DNA of 64,000 bases, from NCBI GenBank assembly GCA_028716945.1, contig JAQUOT010000001.1:123927-187926 (forward strand). Direction: 5' to 3'. Below, in pieces: positions 44,776 to 54,100 of the stretch. The notes under the pieces are model-generated. The model saw only the letters and a program-made list of their open reading frames with translations. It was not told where the DNA came from and ran no database searches. Source of the DNA: Candidatus Nanoarchaeia archaeon (lineage in GTDB: Archaea; Nanobdellota; Nanobdellia; SCGC-AAA011-G17; JAFCDX01). The position numbers were made by a program, and so were the translations under genes. The number at the start of each line of letters is the position of its first letter. Positions within the stretch are counted from its first letter, which is position 1.

Positions 44776-45438
44776 TTAGAAAATTCCTACTAAATGCATA
44801 ATAAATTTATCTGCAACCTTTAATAATTCTTCTTTAGTCTTTGATTCTAAAATAATACAATAAGGTTTTTGTTCATAGATTCTATTTTCTTTTCCAAATT
44901 GTAATATTATTACAGGTTCATTTGCTGTTGCATCATCACAATTTTTTTCATGAATATTAACTGCAGTATAATCATCTCTTTCTTTAGTTACTGCATTTTT
45001 AGTTGGGAATCCAAATAGGCACACTCCAAGCACATCACAACCAGTAACTCTATTTATTTCTAATTGAGCTAAAACAGAATATTTTCCAGAGTCTACAATA
45101 AAATCAGGATCATGAGATAAATATATCATTGTAGTATTCTCTTTAATTATTTTATCTCTTACATCATCAAAAGGAACATCTTCAATTTGTTCAGGACTAT
45201 ATCTAGTTGATAAAACATGTTGAGAAGTTTGTCCATTTCTAAAAACATTTATGTTAATATCATACACCATTATTCCACCCTTGTTAGTAATAGTGTATTT
45301 GTAATCTCCTTTAACACCCTTATAAGTAGTATATGTTGGATTACTTTTAGTTTCTTTTAGATAATAGACTGTAGAAGCAACGATTACAGAAACGATTATT
45401 AAAAATATTACTATCATCAATATTGTCTTTTTTTTCAT
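44776..45438 (-). CDS. Membrane-anchored extracytoplasmic protein, paralog of its neighbour
   Basis: 220 residues, not recognised. One N-terminal helix (TILMIVIFLIIVSVIVASTVYYL) anchors an external domain. The C-terminal half has a Cys pair and ends in YCIILESKTKEELLKVADKFIMHLVGIF, which aligns with the C-terminus of the neighbouring 185-aa protein (KCLVLQGTKEEQTKYIYKMVYSLLGV). The upstream gene overlaps it by 4 bp. The tandem paralogs may form a heteromeric surface complex (inference). Confidence 0.6.
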   Translation of the reverse strand: MKKKTILMIVIFLIIVSVIVASTVYYLKETKSNPTYTTYKGVKGDYKYTITNKGGIMVYDININVFRNGQTSQHVLSTRYSPEQIEDVPFDDVRDKIIKENTTMIYLSHDPDFIVDSGKYSVLAQLEINRVTGCDVLGVCLFGFPTKNAVTKERDDYTAVNIHEKNCDDATANEPVIILQFGKENRIYEQKPYCIILESKTKEELLKVADKFIMHLVGIF

Positions 45439-45992
45439 TGACTAACTCCAAGTAATGAATAGACCATTTTATAAATATATTTTGTTTGCTCTTCTTTAGT
45501 TCCTTGTAAAACAAGGCATTTGTCTTCCATATAAGATTTTGTTTGGTTGGAGTATATTAATTTTATGGAATTATCTTCTTTGCAGTCAATTAAAGGTATA
45601 TCTGGACAGTTTTTTTCTTCATAACAAGCCATAATTGGTTTTGTGTTAAAATAATTCAACCAAGAATTAAGAATTTGTATCACTTGTATTTCTTGTGTTA
45701 ATTGTTCTGGAGAATAAGCAATATAAAGTTTATCTGAATTAAGATTATAATTTGGTAAAGTTACATTTTCTAGTTCATAAGGATTATATTCGAAGGAGAG
45801 ATATTGATCATTTATATAAGAAACCCAATAATTATTTTGTTTTGTAAATTTATAATTATTATAAGTTATTTTTTCCTGTTTTTCATTGCTACCCCCCATA
45901 TTTAATGCAGATAAAACCATTATTAAAATCATGAATAATCCTATAGATGAGACTAAGAATTTCTTATTTTTGTAAAAAGGTTCTTTTATCAT
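45435..45992 (-). CDS. Membrane-anchored extracytoplasmic protein, paralog of its neighbour
   Basis: 185 residues, not recognised. A single N-terminal helix (FLVSSIGLFMILIMVLSALN) is followed by an external domain with several Cys (CYEEKNCPDIPLIDC and KCLVL). The C-terminal domain resembles that of the downstream gene, including the YSPEQ segment in the middle of both. It starts the two-gene operon. Confidence 0.6.
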   Translation of the reverse strand: MIKEPFYKNKKFLVSSIGLFMILIMVLSALNMGGSNEKQEKITYNNYKFTKQNNYWVSYINDQYLSFEYNPYELENVTLPNYNLNSDKLYIAYSPEQLTQEIQVIQILNSWLNYFNTKPIMACYEEKNCPDIPLIDCKEDNSIKLIYSNQTKSYMEDKCLVLQGTKEEQTKYIYKMVYSLLGVSQ

Positions 45993-46034
45993 ATTAAATT
46001 TTTAAAATCTTTAGAATAAAAGGTTTTTGTTTTT

Positions 46035-46078
46035 AAAAAATAAAGAAAAAAAAGAAAAAAAGTGAAATTTAATTCACT
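46035..46078 (-). terminator. Hairpin plus T-run terminator of the S-layer gene
   Basis: Immediately after the S-layer stop (read leftward), an inverted repeat AGTGAA/TTCACT (46073-46078 and 46061-46066) is followed by long T runs broken by single C residues (46035-46060). It is placed to end the highly expressed S-layer message. Confidence 0.6.
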
Positions 46079-46080
46079 AC

Positions 46081-48486
46081 TTATGACTCAGCTGCTACTG
46101 AAATTTCGCTTATTTCTAAGCTTTCACCAGTAACTTTTGCAGTTTTAGCATCTGGTAACTTTGATCCGTCAGCCAAAGCTTTTGCTGCCATTGCTGTATC
46201 TTGTACATCATAACCAGCTACTATTAAAGCTACATTAGCACCATTATTATATAATTTTAATAATGCTTCTCCAGCTCTGTAGTTTGCTGCACAACCTGCA
46301 CCAGTAGGTTCTCCTGTAAAACTAGCTGTTAAGCCGTTTGCACATGGACCACCAACTAATACTAAATCTTGTGCTGCTTTGTCGGTTATTTCAGTTTCAA
46401 GAGATGGTGTTACTGAAGCTATTTTTCCAGTTACTGCTTCTGATGCTGCTACTACTACTTTAGCATATGAAGCTTCGTCTGGATAGTTAATAGTTGCTTC
46501 ACCATCGTTCTTTGTCATTATGTCAACTTTAGTACCATATTGAGTTCTCATAGTTCTAACATAACTATCGTCTCTTGCCTTTTGTACATAAGCACCTGAA
46601 CCAACTTGGCTTTCTGTTGAACCATCAACACTATACTTTGCAAATTCAATTTCATCGTCTGTTGAATCCCACATAAAAGTAAAGTTCAATGTTTTTAATT
46701 GAACTCCTGATTCTTTAGCGTCATCAACTTCTCCGATTTTAATTGAACAATTATCTATATCTATAGCTGCTTGAGCTGTTAGATAAGGTGTTGTCAAACT
46801 TGAAAGACTTCCCATACTGGTTGGTTGACCAAAGGATATATTAGCACCATTCTTTGTCCAATAGTACATACCATACCCATCTGAAAGATGTGAAAAGTTA
46901 ACCCATTGGTTAGTTGCTGCTGTGTTTTGGTCAAAACTTAATTGTATGTTTGTATTAATATCACTTATGATGGTTACTACACCTTCAGTATATGATATAT
47001 CCGAATACAAATCTCCAGTTTCTACAACCTTAATATCGGTTTCGTTCGCTGCTGTATCTATGTTTGTAATTTCGTAGATATTAGATTCTTTGTTCCATGA
47101 AGCTAAGAATTTAATACCTCTCATTTGTTTAAGGCCTTCTACGCCCATACTAGTGTTAGTTACGTTAACTGCACCTTCTTTAATTACAAATGGTTTATCA
47201 ATATCTTCTCCCCATAAGAAAGCTCTTCCTGCAGGGGTAGATTTGGTAGTGTTTAACCAACATACTGTCATGTCATCTAATTTTTCATCGTTTTTGTTAG
47301 TAACTGTTAAATGAACTTCGTCACCAACTGGATCTATAATAATTTCTTCTGTATTTTCAACAACACCATCAAATACTATTTTGAAAGCGTTGAATACAGG
47401 ATCTTCTATACTTTCTCCGGTAGATAATCTTGTTTTATCTTCTGGGGAATAAGTAATACTTAATCTCTCAAATCCAGTAGTTCCATCATTTAATGCAGTT
47501 AAAGTACCTGAAATCTTTTCATTGTTAACTTCAACTTCTTTTCCGTTTTCTAAAACAATCTTATGTGCTCCGATTGAAACTTCACACATATCTGAACCTG
47601 CACCTGATTCGTGTATAGCTGTTACATCAGATATACCAATCAAAGTACCATCGGACATTGTTTTAATTTCTCCTTTGTTAACAACATAGGATTTACCTTG
47701 GTATTCAATTACACATTTTGTTTCAGCTTCATCAACATCAACAATAGTAACACCTGCTTGTGTACTTCCTTGTACAAGAGTTGCTGTAACATCTCCTGCT
47801 AATAAGGTAAGTTTGTCAAGAGTACCATATGATGTATTAGATGTAGTTGCATCTACAATAGTATAATCTCTTCCTAATATAGACAATACTGTATTTTCGA
47901 TATCATTTTCATCTTTTATTTTAACTTTAGAACCTACTATATCTGCAGTATAGTTCCAAGCCATTCTTGACTGACTGTTATCGAAATATAGGTAATCATT
48001 TACTGGTTTATTGTCTCTCTCAGGATCTTGGTTATATACCCAAGCTGCTGTACCTGTTCCTGTAGTAACGTTATTTACTGCAAAGAAAGATAAAACCTGT
48101 TTGTAATCATAATCTCCAGAATTTGTACCTTCTGAATCAGACCAAGTTTGTTTTGCTAATAGATCTAAATCTTTGTAATTAAGTTCAGTCTTTAAACCAT
48201 AAATGGTTTGACCTAAGTTAAATTTATCACCAGATTGTTCTATAGCATAACTATCTCCGCTGATTGTTGTAGTCTTTGCACTTGCTGGAATTTTAACTGA
48301 TATATCTGCTGCTGCTGCGTCATCTGCGCCTGCTGCAGTAGTTCCAACAACTACTAATGCGTCTTTAAACTCTGAAGGGAAATCCTTAAGAGTCACTGCT
48401 AATGCTCCTGAAATTGTAGCACCCATCATAACAGCACCTGTAGTTAAAGCTGCTGCCTTACGGATTGCTTTTGAAGCAAAACTCAT
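46081..48486 (-). CDS. S-layer protein
   Basis: 801 residues. The N-terminus MSFASKAIRKAAALTTGAVM...SGALA is a signal peptide of the methanogen S-layer type, followed by VTLKDFPSEFKDALVVVG. The long middle part is beta-rich with NxS/T sequons. The C-terminal domain (about residues 700-801) has LVLVGGPCANGLTASF and GAGCAANYRAGEALLKLYNN, then ALIVAGYDVQDTAMAAKALAD, the S_layer_C pattern. It would form the outer lattice and be glycosylated by AglB. The strong SD and structured leader agree with high expression. A paralog begins beyond 64000. Confidence 0.9.
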   Translation of the reverse strand: MSFASKAIRKAAALTTGAVMMGATISGALAVTLKDFPSEFKDALVVVGTTAAGADDAAAADISVKIPASAKTTTISGDSYAIEQSGDKFNLGQTIYGLKTELNYKDLDLLAKQTWSDSEGTNSGDYDYKQVLSFFAVNNVTTGTGTAAWVYNQDPERDNKPVNDYLYFDNSQSRMAWNYTADIVGSKVKIKDENDIENTVLSILGRDYTIVDATTSNTSYGTLDKLTLLAGDVTATLVQGSTQAGVTIVDVDEAETKCVIEYQGKSYVVNKGEIKTMSDGTLIGISDVTAIHESGAGSDMCEVSIGAHKIVLENGKEVEVNNEKISGTLTALNDGTTGFERLSITYSPEDKTRLSTGESIEDPVFNAFKIVFDGVVENTEEIIIDPVGDEVHLTVTNKNDEKLDDMTVCWLNTTKSTPAGRAFLWGEDIDKPFVIKEGAVNVTNTSMGVEGLKQMRGIKFLASWNKESNIYEITNIDTAANETDIKVVETGDLYSDISYTEGVVTIISDINTNIQLSFDQNTAATNQWVNFSHLSDGYGMYYWTKNGANISFGQPTSMGSLSSLTTPYLTAQAAIDIDNCSIKIGEVDDAKESGVQLKTLNFTFMWDSTDDEIEFAKYSVDGSTESQVGSGAYVQKARDDSYVRTMRTQYGTKVDIMTKNDGEATINYPDEASYAKVVVAASEAVTGKIASVTPSLETEITDKAAQDLVLVGGPCANGLTASFTGEPTGAGCAANYRAGEALLKLYNNGANVALIVAGYDVQDTAMAAKALADGSKLPDAKTAKVTGESLEISEISVAAES

Positions 48487-48796
48487 TTGTTTTTACACCT
48501 CCGTGTGTAATTATTTTTTTTGTTTTTTGTTAGTTAAGTTTTTTTAGTTAGTATTGTTCTAGTTAGGATATTAAGAACTATAGTATGCTGATAAAAAATA
48601 CTATAGCGCGCTATTAACTAACCTAACTAAACTAAATTCTTAAAAAAAAGGGTATATATAAACATTTATTCACTACAAAATATATATTGTTTGGAAAAAG
48701 TTACTTTTAAACCTTATAAATACATTTAAATCAGTTTTAGACTTTTGGATTTTAAATGGTTTTATTATAAACTATAGTTTAAAAGGTGTTTAAACC
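48487..48796 (-). promoter_or_regulatory. 310-bp upstream region of the S-layer gene: promoter and structured leader
   Basis: This is the only gene-free stretch above 300 bases. A leftward TATA box (TTTATATATACC) lies at 48651-48664, predicting a leader of roughly 145 nt. Near the 5' end of that leader, arms TAGTTAGG/CCTAACTA (48560-48567, 48622-48629) enclose the perfect 9-bp arms CTATAGTAT/ATACTATAG (48578-48606). Upstream of the TATA box is a perfect 14-bp palindrome TAAACTATAGTTTA (48768-48781) sharing the core CTATAG. I see no ORF or RNA gene in it. Confidence 0.65.
48493..48510 (-). promoter_or_regulatory. Strong Shine-Dalgarno in a small hairpin
   Basis: On the mRNA, TTACACACGGAGGTGTAA has perfect 6-nt arms (TTACAC/GTGTAA). 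They partly sequester the ideal SD GGAGGTG, 7 nt before the S-layer ATG. It is the best SD in the window and could be opened or closed by structure or by a regulator. Confidence 0.6.
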
Positions 48797-49249
48797 TTAC
48801 TTTTTGCATACCATTACCTTGAAATTATAGTTAGTTTGTTGTTCTACAATAGGATAAGTCTCAACAGCATACTCTATACATTTGCCTTGACTAATGTTCA
48901 AACAGAGATTATTATACTTTGAAAAAGTTATAACTGTACCTTGTCTTTGGAAAGTTGAATTAGTTACATTTTTTATTATACCTTTAGCAATATCGCAGGC
49001 ATTTCCACTACAAATATTTTCATTAGTACAACATTTAATTAAAACATCTTCAAAGTCTGTATTTTCACAAACATCTGCTTTTAACAAAGAAAATTGTAAA
49101 TTTATAGCTTGGCTTGATATTCTGGCATCAAGAGGTATTTCATTCTTTTCATCAGGACTTGTCATAAAACTCAAGGCTATAACTAAAGAAATAACTATCA
49201 AAATTATCAAGATTAATAAACCAAACATTTCTATTTGTGATTTTTTCAT
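48797..49249 (-). CDS. Pseudopilin-like minor protein, 150 aa
   Basis: A short basic leader KKSQIEMFGLLILIILIVISLVIAL places Gln right after a charged/small residue and before a 20-residue helix, like archaeal class III (type IV pilin) signal peptides. The external domain has about seven Cys, including CCTNENICSGNAC. It is the last gene of the six-gene operon from 55796 and overlaps the previous start by 4 bp. Function unknown; the pilin reading is inference from the N-terminus and context. Confidence 0.6.
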   Translation of the reverse strand: MKKSQIEMFGLLILIILIVISLVIALSFMTSPDEKNEIPLDARISSQAINLQFSLLKADVCENTDFEDVLIKCCTNENICSGNACDIAKGIIKNVTNSTFQRQGTVITFSKYNNLCLNISQGKCIEYAVETYPIVEQQTNYNFKVMVCKK

Positions 49250-49743
49250 CTGTAAAGCTCCAAAACTGCATTACCTATAGCATATTGATCTGTTAAAGGA
49301 TTATACAAAGAAACAGGCATATTTAGTATTTCCTTAGATTCATAAGACCCAGGTATACTACTATAAACATTATATATAGTACAATTCTTTTGTAATTTTA
49401 AAGCATTTAAGTTACATTCTAAATAACCATTAGATAAACTAGGATAGACTTGATAAACAGTAATATTCATATTACCAAAATCTCCTTTGTTTTTAAAAGC
49501 AATTAATTTTAGTATATCCACACATTCTAAGTCTTGTCCTATACTTGAACATTTAACTTCAGGTAAATTTGGGAATACAGAAACCATACTATAAAAATTA
49601 AGAGTTTTATCATAATCTCCTAATTCTTTTACAACTACAGCATTATATTTTACAAAAAACATTAATCCAAAAGCGAGTAATATCATAAAGACAAATATTA
49701 CAATCATTGTTTCCTGCATTTCTACGTCTGCTTTTTTATTCAT
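49246..49743 (-). CDS. Pseudopilin-like minor protein, about 165 aa
   Basis: The leader MNKKADVEMQETMIVIFVFMILLAFGLMFF fits KKA|D-x-E before a hydrophobic helix, the archaeal type IV pilin/EppA pattern. I use ATG at 49743, 2 nt after the previous stop, since the pilin motif starts there; the upstream ATG at 49764 would add seven residues. The external part is about 130 residues with several Cys. It ends with a 4-bp overlap into the next gene. Confidence 0.55.
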   Translation of the reverse strand: MNKKADVEMQETMIVIFVFMILLAFGLMFFVKYNAVVVKELGDYDKTLNFYSMVSVFPNLPEVKCSSIGQDLECVDILKLIAFKNKGDFGNMNITVYQVYPSLSNGYLECNLNALKLQKNCTIYNVYSSIPGSYESKEILNMPVSLYNPLTDQYAIGNAVLELYR

Positions 49744-49745
49744 TT

Positions 49746-50639
49746 TTAAAATATTAATGGACATGGACTTAAATTTTTATTTTGTTCTATTAACAATTTA
49801 ACATTGTCTTTGAATTTATCATATTCTTTTTTATCAATATTACCTTCAATTTGTTTTAATCTAGTATATAATTGATCATAATTACAATCATTTCTTAACT
49901 GAGTTAACATTAATGCTTTTTCTTGATATACTTTTAAAACTTCTTTGTATTTTTCTAAAGTTCTATCCAAAATACAGGGGTAATAATCAGAAAATATTAC
50001 TGCATATATCGAAGGTAAACCAAACAAAGGATATTTTTTATTTTCAATATAAACATAACCCTCTTCCCAATTTCCATTTCTTGGAACTATTTGGACTGCG
50101 TCTCCAGAAGGATTTTTTGTGAAAATAATTTTTTTACCTTTTTGAATTGGAATAATTTTAGTAATTTGTATATTCATTCTATTAGGCAAGTCTAAATCTT
50201 TTACAAATCTTTCACTATCAGAATTATAAATTAAATAATAAGGTTGTTTATCAGACATGTAAAAGAAATTTGTAATTTTAAAAGGATAATTCCAACTTCT
50301 TAAATAAACTATCAATAAATCTGTATCTACACTTTTTGGTCCAAAAACAAATTTGTCATTCAATTGTCTTGGAATAAAATTTCCAACTTCGATATTATCA
50401 CAACCAAATTTATAGTTTGTAGGCATATTTTCTATATCTGCTTGTAATTCACTAGAACTTTGTTGTAAACTAAGCAATTGATTATCTATAGAAGCAACTA
50501 TTTTTGCATTGTCTTTTTTATTCTGCAAATCAATATACTTAACTGTAAAATTTGTAAAAAAAGCGAGTATAACCATTCCAGCTAATATTATAAATACCCA
50601 ATTAAATTGACTTTGTGATTTTTTATAAGTAAATATCAA
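49746..50639 (-). CDS. Pseudopilin-like protein with helical C-terminus, 297 aa
   Basis: The leader MIFTYKKSQSQFNWVFIILAGMVILAFF again has KKS|Q before a hydrophobic helix. The external domain has scattered Cys and a long C-terminal helical region with RLKQIEGNIDKKEYDKFK. Its start lies inside the end of the preceding gene (17-bp overlap). It is not recognised beyond this. Confidence 0.55.
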   Translation of the reverse strand: MIFTYKKSQSQFNWVFIILAGMVILAFFTNFTVKYIDLQNKKDNAKIVASIDNQLLSLQQSSSELQADIENMPTNYKFGCDNIEVGNFIPRQLNDKFVFGPKSVDTDLLIVYLRSWNYPFKITNFFYMSDKQPYYLIYNSDSERFVKDLDLPNRMNIQITKIIPIQKGKKIIFTKNPSGDAVQIVPRNGNWEEGYVYIENKKYPLFGLPSIYAVIFSDYYPCILDRTLEKYKEVLKVYQEKALMLTQLRNDCNYDQLYTRLKQIEGNIDKKEYDKFKDNVKLLIEQNKNLSPCPLIF

Positions 50640-51111
50640 CGTTATCCCCTTTGTTTTCTAATTTTATTGTAATTGTTCCAGAATCTGGAGTTAAATACAA
50701 AGTTTTACTAATTTTTAATTTATCATAAGTTTTCTGTAATGGTTGAGCTGGACATTTACCGCCCATTTGCCAATAAAAGTTTGATTTATCACCTGCTTCT
50801 ATTCTAGATTGTATAATATTTTTTACAGTTGTATCTTTAATTTTTTCATAATCAGGATTCTCTGGGTCTATAAAACAAAAAAATTTTAGTGATTTAGGAA
50901 TTGCAAGCTGTCTTTGTATAACAGATCCAGGAGCCATGTTATAAGCAATATTAATATATTTGTTTATATTTGTCATAGCATTTGCTAATTCTACCCTATC
51001 TGCAGTACAAGTTGTAGATTTTATTAATTTAAGTCCTAAAAAGATTAATGCAGCTATTACAACCATTGCAAATATAAAAACAAAAATTTGTTCTGTCTGG
51101 GCTTTTTTCAT
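50623..51111 (-). CDS. Pseudopilin-like minor protein, 162 aa
   Basis: The leader MKKAQTEQIFVFIFAMVVIAALIFLG has KKA|Q-x-E, the form cut by archaeal prepilin peptidases of the EppA type, followed by a helix. The external part has four Cys (TTCTAD, FFCFID, GGKCPAQ) and a beta-rich end. It follows the 1309-aa gene by 3 bases. It resembles the 150-aa protein at 48797 in layout. Confidence 0.55.
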   Translation of the reverse strand: MKKAQTEQIFVFIFAMVVIAALIFLGLKLIKSTTCTADRVELANAMTNINKYINIAYNMAPGSVIQRQLAIPKSLKFFCFIDPENPDYEKIKDTTVKNIIQSRIEAGDKSNFYWQMGGKCPAQPLQKTYDKLKISKTLYLTPDSGTITIKLENKGDNVDIYL

Positions 51112-51114
51112 TTT

Positions 51115-54100
51115 TTAAAGAACCGAAGCGTGGAATACGTATGATAATAAATTATTACTTGCATCTTTACATTTGATATAATAAGTTGCTCCTGGTTCGT
51201 ATACTGCTTCGTATCTTAATTTTTCTGCAGCCATCGCAGTTCCATCTCCGAAGGTAAAATCTTTTTCTAATTTATATTGACACTCTGCAGGTTCTGTTAA
51301 GATTAGTACTAAATGTGGAGGAGTAAATGTATCATCTGGATATACTCTCATTATAGATGGAGCTTTAATATCTTTTTGTACTATAACATTTGTTGTAGCA
51401 TTTGCCATGTTTCCTCCGTAATCAACACAAGTTACATAGTAATAATAAGGTTGATCTCTTCTCATAGGACTAAGGACTTGTTCGTGCACACTTGCATTTG
51501 TTTTGAAAAATTGTATCATTGAATTAATATCTTTGTTTTCTCCATAGAAACAATATGCTTTTCCATCTAAAGTTGCTCCTTTTGAAGTTTCAACTCTTAA
51601 AGTAAAATTACTTTCATGTATTTCTGTTCCATTGGTTGGTTTTATTAAATTTATAATTAATGGATTTGAACCTCTCAAAGTTAATTTAAAACTCTGTGAA
51701 TTTACATTTCTATCTTTTTCTGCAACACCTGGTTGATCTTTACATCTGAAATAGAAATTGTTTACAATTCCATCACTTATTGGAGCTACTTTTGCTGAAC
51801 AAGTATATAATCCAATTTCATTTGGTGCTCTTTCACAAGTTGTCTCTCTTTCCATTTGTTCATAATCTTGATCTCTTACAGACCATTTACAATCAGAAGG
51901 TTCATTTACATATATATCAACTCCAGTTTCATTTATTCCATAAGCCACATAACTTTCTGAAACTATGCTTGATCCTTCAATTATTGGAGGAGTTGTATCT
52001 GGTCCTTTTTTAATACTAAATCTAATTGAATATGGAGCATTATTTTCATTACCTAAGGAATCTTTACATTTAACATAAATTGTAAATGTTCCTCCAGGCA
52101 CAAGAACTATACTTGAACCAGCTAAGGAATTAACTTCTGTGCTATTTGCATTTGCTACAGGAGCTGTAGCAGTTCCATTTAGTATTACTGAATATTGATT
52201 TGGTAAAGCCATTAATTGTAAGTGTTGATATTCAAATAATCCAGAACCAATAAAGTCTTCCATTTCTGCAAACTTCAAAGATTTATTTAATGAACCTTTA
52301 CATATTGCAGGCTCGCTTGTATTTAATGCGATTGAAAACATTTTGTATGCAGGAATTTCTTCATTGTATTTGTATCCTACATTTGGAGTTTCAGTTACTT
52401 TTCCTTTGTAAACTCCCAGTCCATCTTGCCATACTGTTATGTATGGAGGTTTAACATCTCTTGGATCTTGGCTTACACAAGTATCATTTCCTGTTCCAGC
52501 ATTTAATAATGCACAATTTTGTCCAAAAGATTTACAAGTATATTCAGAACATTTTCTATTTTCTCTTTCATTCAATGCATTACAATCTTCACAGCTTGTA
52601 CTTTTCAATGGAGCTTGCCAAGGACTACATGCAAAAGTAACTTTTACATCATGAGTATCTGCTAATAAATCATCTGCTAATGAGGCTGCAGCAAATACCC
52701 ACCTTACAATATTATATCCTTGAACTAATTTACCAAGACCCGTTGTACCTGCCGGTTTTACTAAACCTTTTTCTTGAGCAAGTTTTGAAAATTCTTCTGG
52801 TTTATATGAAGTTACTTTATATAATCCTGATTCATCTAAATTACCAACGCTTACTTTTAAATCATCTATTTTTAAACCCAATTTATTTATTATATCTTCT
52901 TTTCCCGACATATCATAAAGTTTATCCCCAACTTCTAAGTAAGGTACACCTTGTTCTGCTGCTTCAATAGGTTTTCCTAATAAATTCATTGAGTTTTGTT
53001 TCATCCAATCAGGAGTTTTAAACATACTACTCAACATTCTATTAAAAGTTTGTTGAATTCCCTTTCCAGCTGATCCTGTAGTAACATCTTTTCCAACGCC
53101 AAATAATTTGAAAATATCTCCAAAAGGAATAACTGCTCTCGCAAATTGATATCCATATTCTTTTCCAGGTATCCCACCAACAATAGAACCACTTCCTGCC
53201 CCCATAAAAGCCATATCTATAAGACCATTTCCAATACCAGTACCTAAGGTAGTAAGAGCAACACTTCCCCAATTAACTTTTTCAATTTTTTTATCATCTT
53301 TTTGAGTATTAGGTAAGTTCCAATTAGTTAAATCCTGAGCATTAAGAATATCTCCATAATTTTCACTACATTTTTTTCCATTACACAAAGCGGTTTTTGT
53401 AAGAGGTTCATGAGCTTCAAGCTCTGCTTTATTTGGAAGACTTCTTGTAAATGAATCTAAATTGAAATCTTTTATAATATTATAATCTGCTCCGCAATCT
53501 CCTAAAGCTCTACAAGCATTATTCATTTTTATTAGCATATCTCTTTGCAAGCATTGACAACCTTGGACACATTCTACTTTTCCAATTTCTTTGAATCCAG
53601 TTATTCCTTGCCATATGGTTCCAAAAGTGCCTGCATCAGAAAGAGACATTGCTTTTGTAATTTTATTTACACTTTCCATAAATCCAGAATTACCAAGTGC
53701 TTTTGTTAATCCACTTATATATATTTTTGCTACGCATTCTTGTGATCCTACAGCACAACTATCAGCTCCTTCTCCTTCCCAAAATTTAGTTCCAGCAGGA
53801 ACTAAAGGTCTACATACTCCTATTGCTGCTCCATTTGGACCCTCATAAATTAATTCTCCTTTTTCATTTATAGTATTAGTCCAAAAACAATCTCTCAAAT
53901 AAGTATTTTCACAATTTGTTTGAGTAGTTTGTAAATAACAATCTTCAAATTTATTTCTTATACATCCAGCAACATTATATTTCTGATCTTGGACAGTCAT
54001 CTGATCCTGAACACACCATTGTGCTCTAAAATCTTCACAAGGTTCTACAAACATTTTATTATTTATACAAAAACCTCTGTAATATCTTGAACCAGGAAGA

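Noticed and set aside
48541..48630. Inverted repeats before the S-layer gene as a transposon remnant
   Set aside because: Arms are short, no target duplication or transposase is present, and their place in the predicted leader is better explained as RNA structure.
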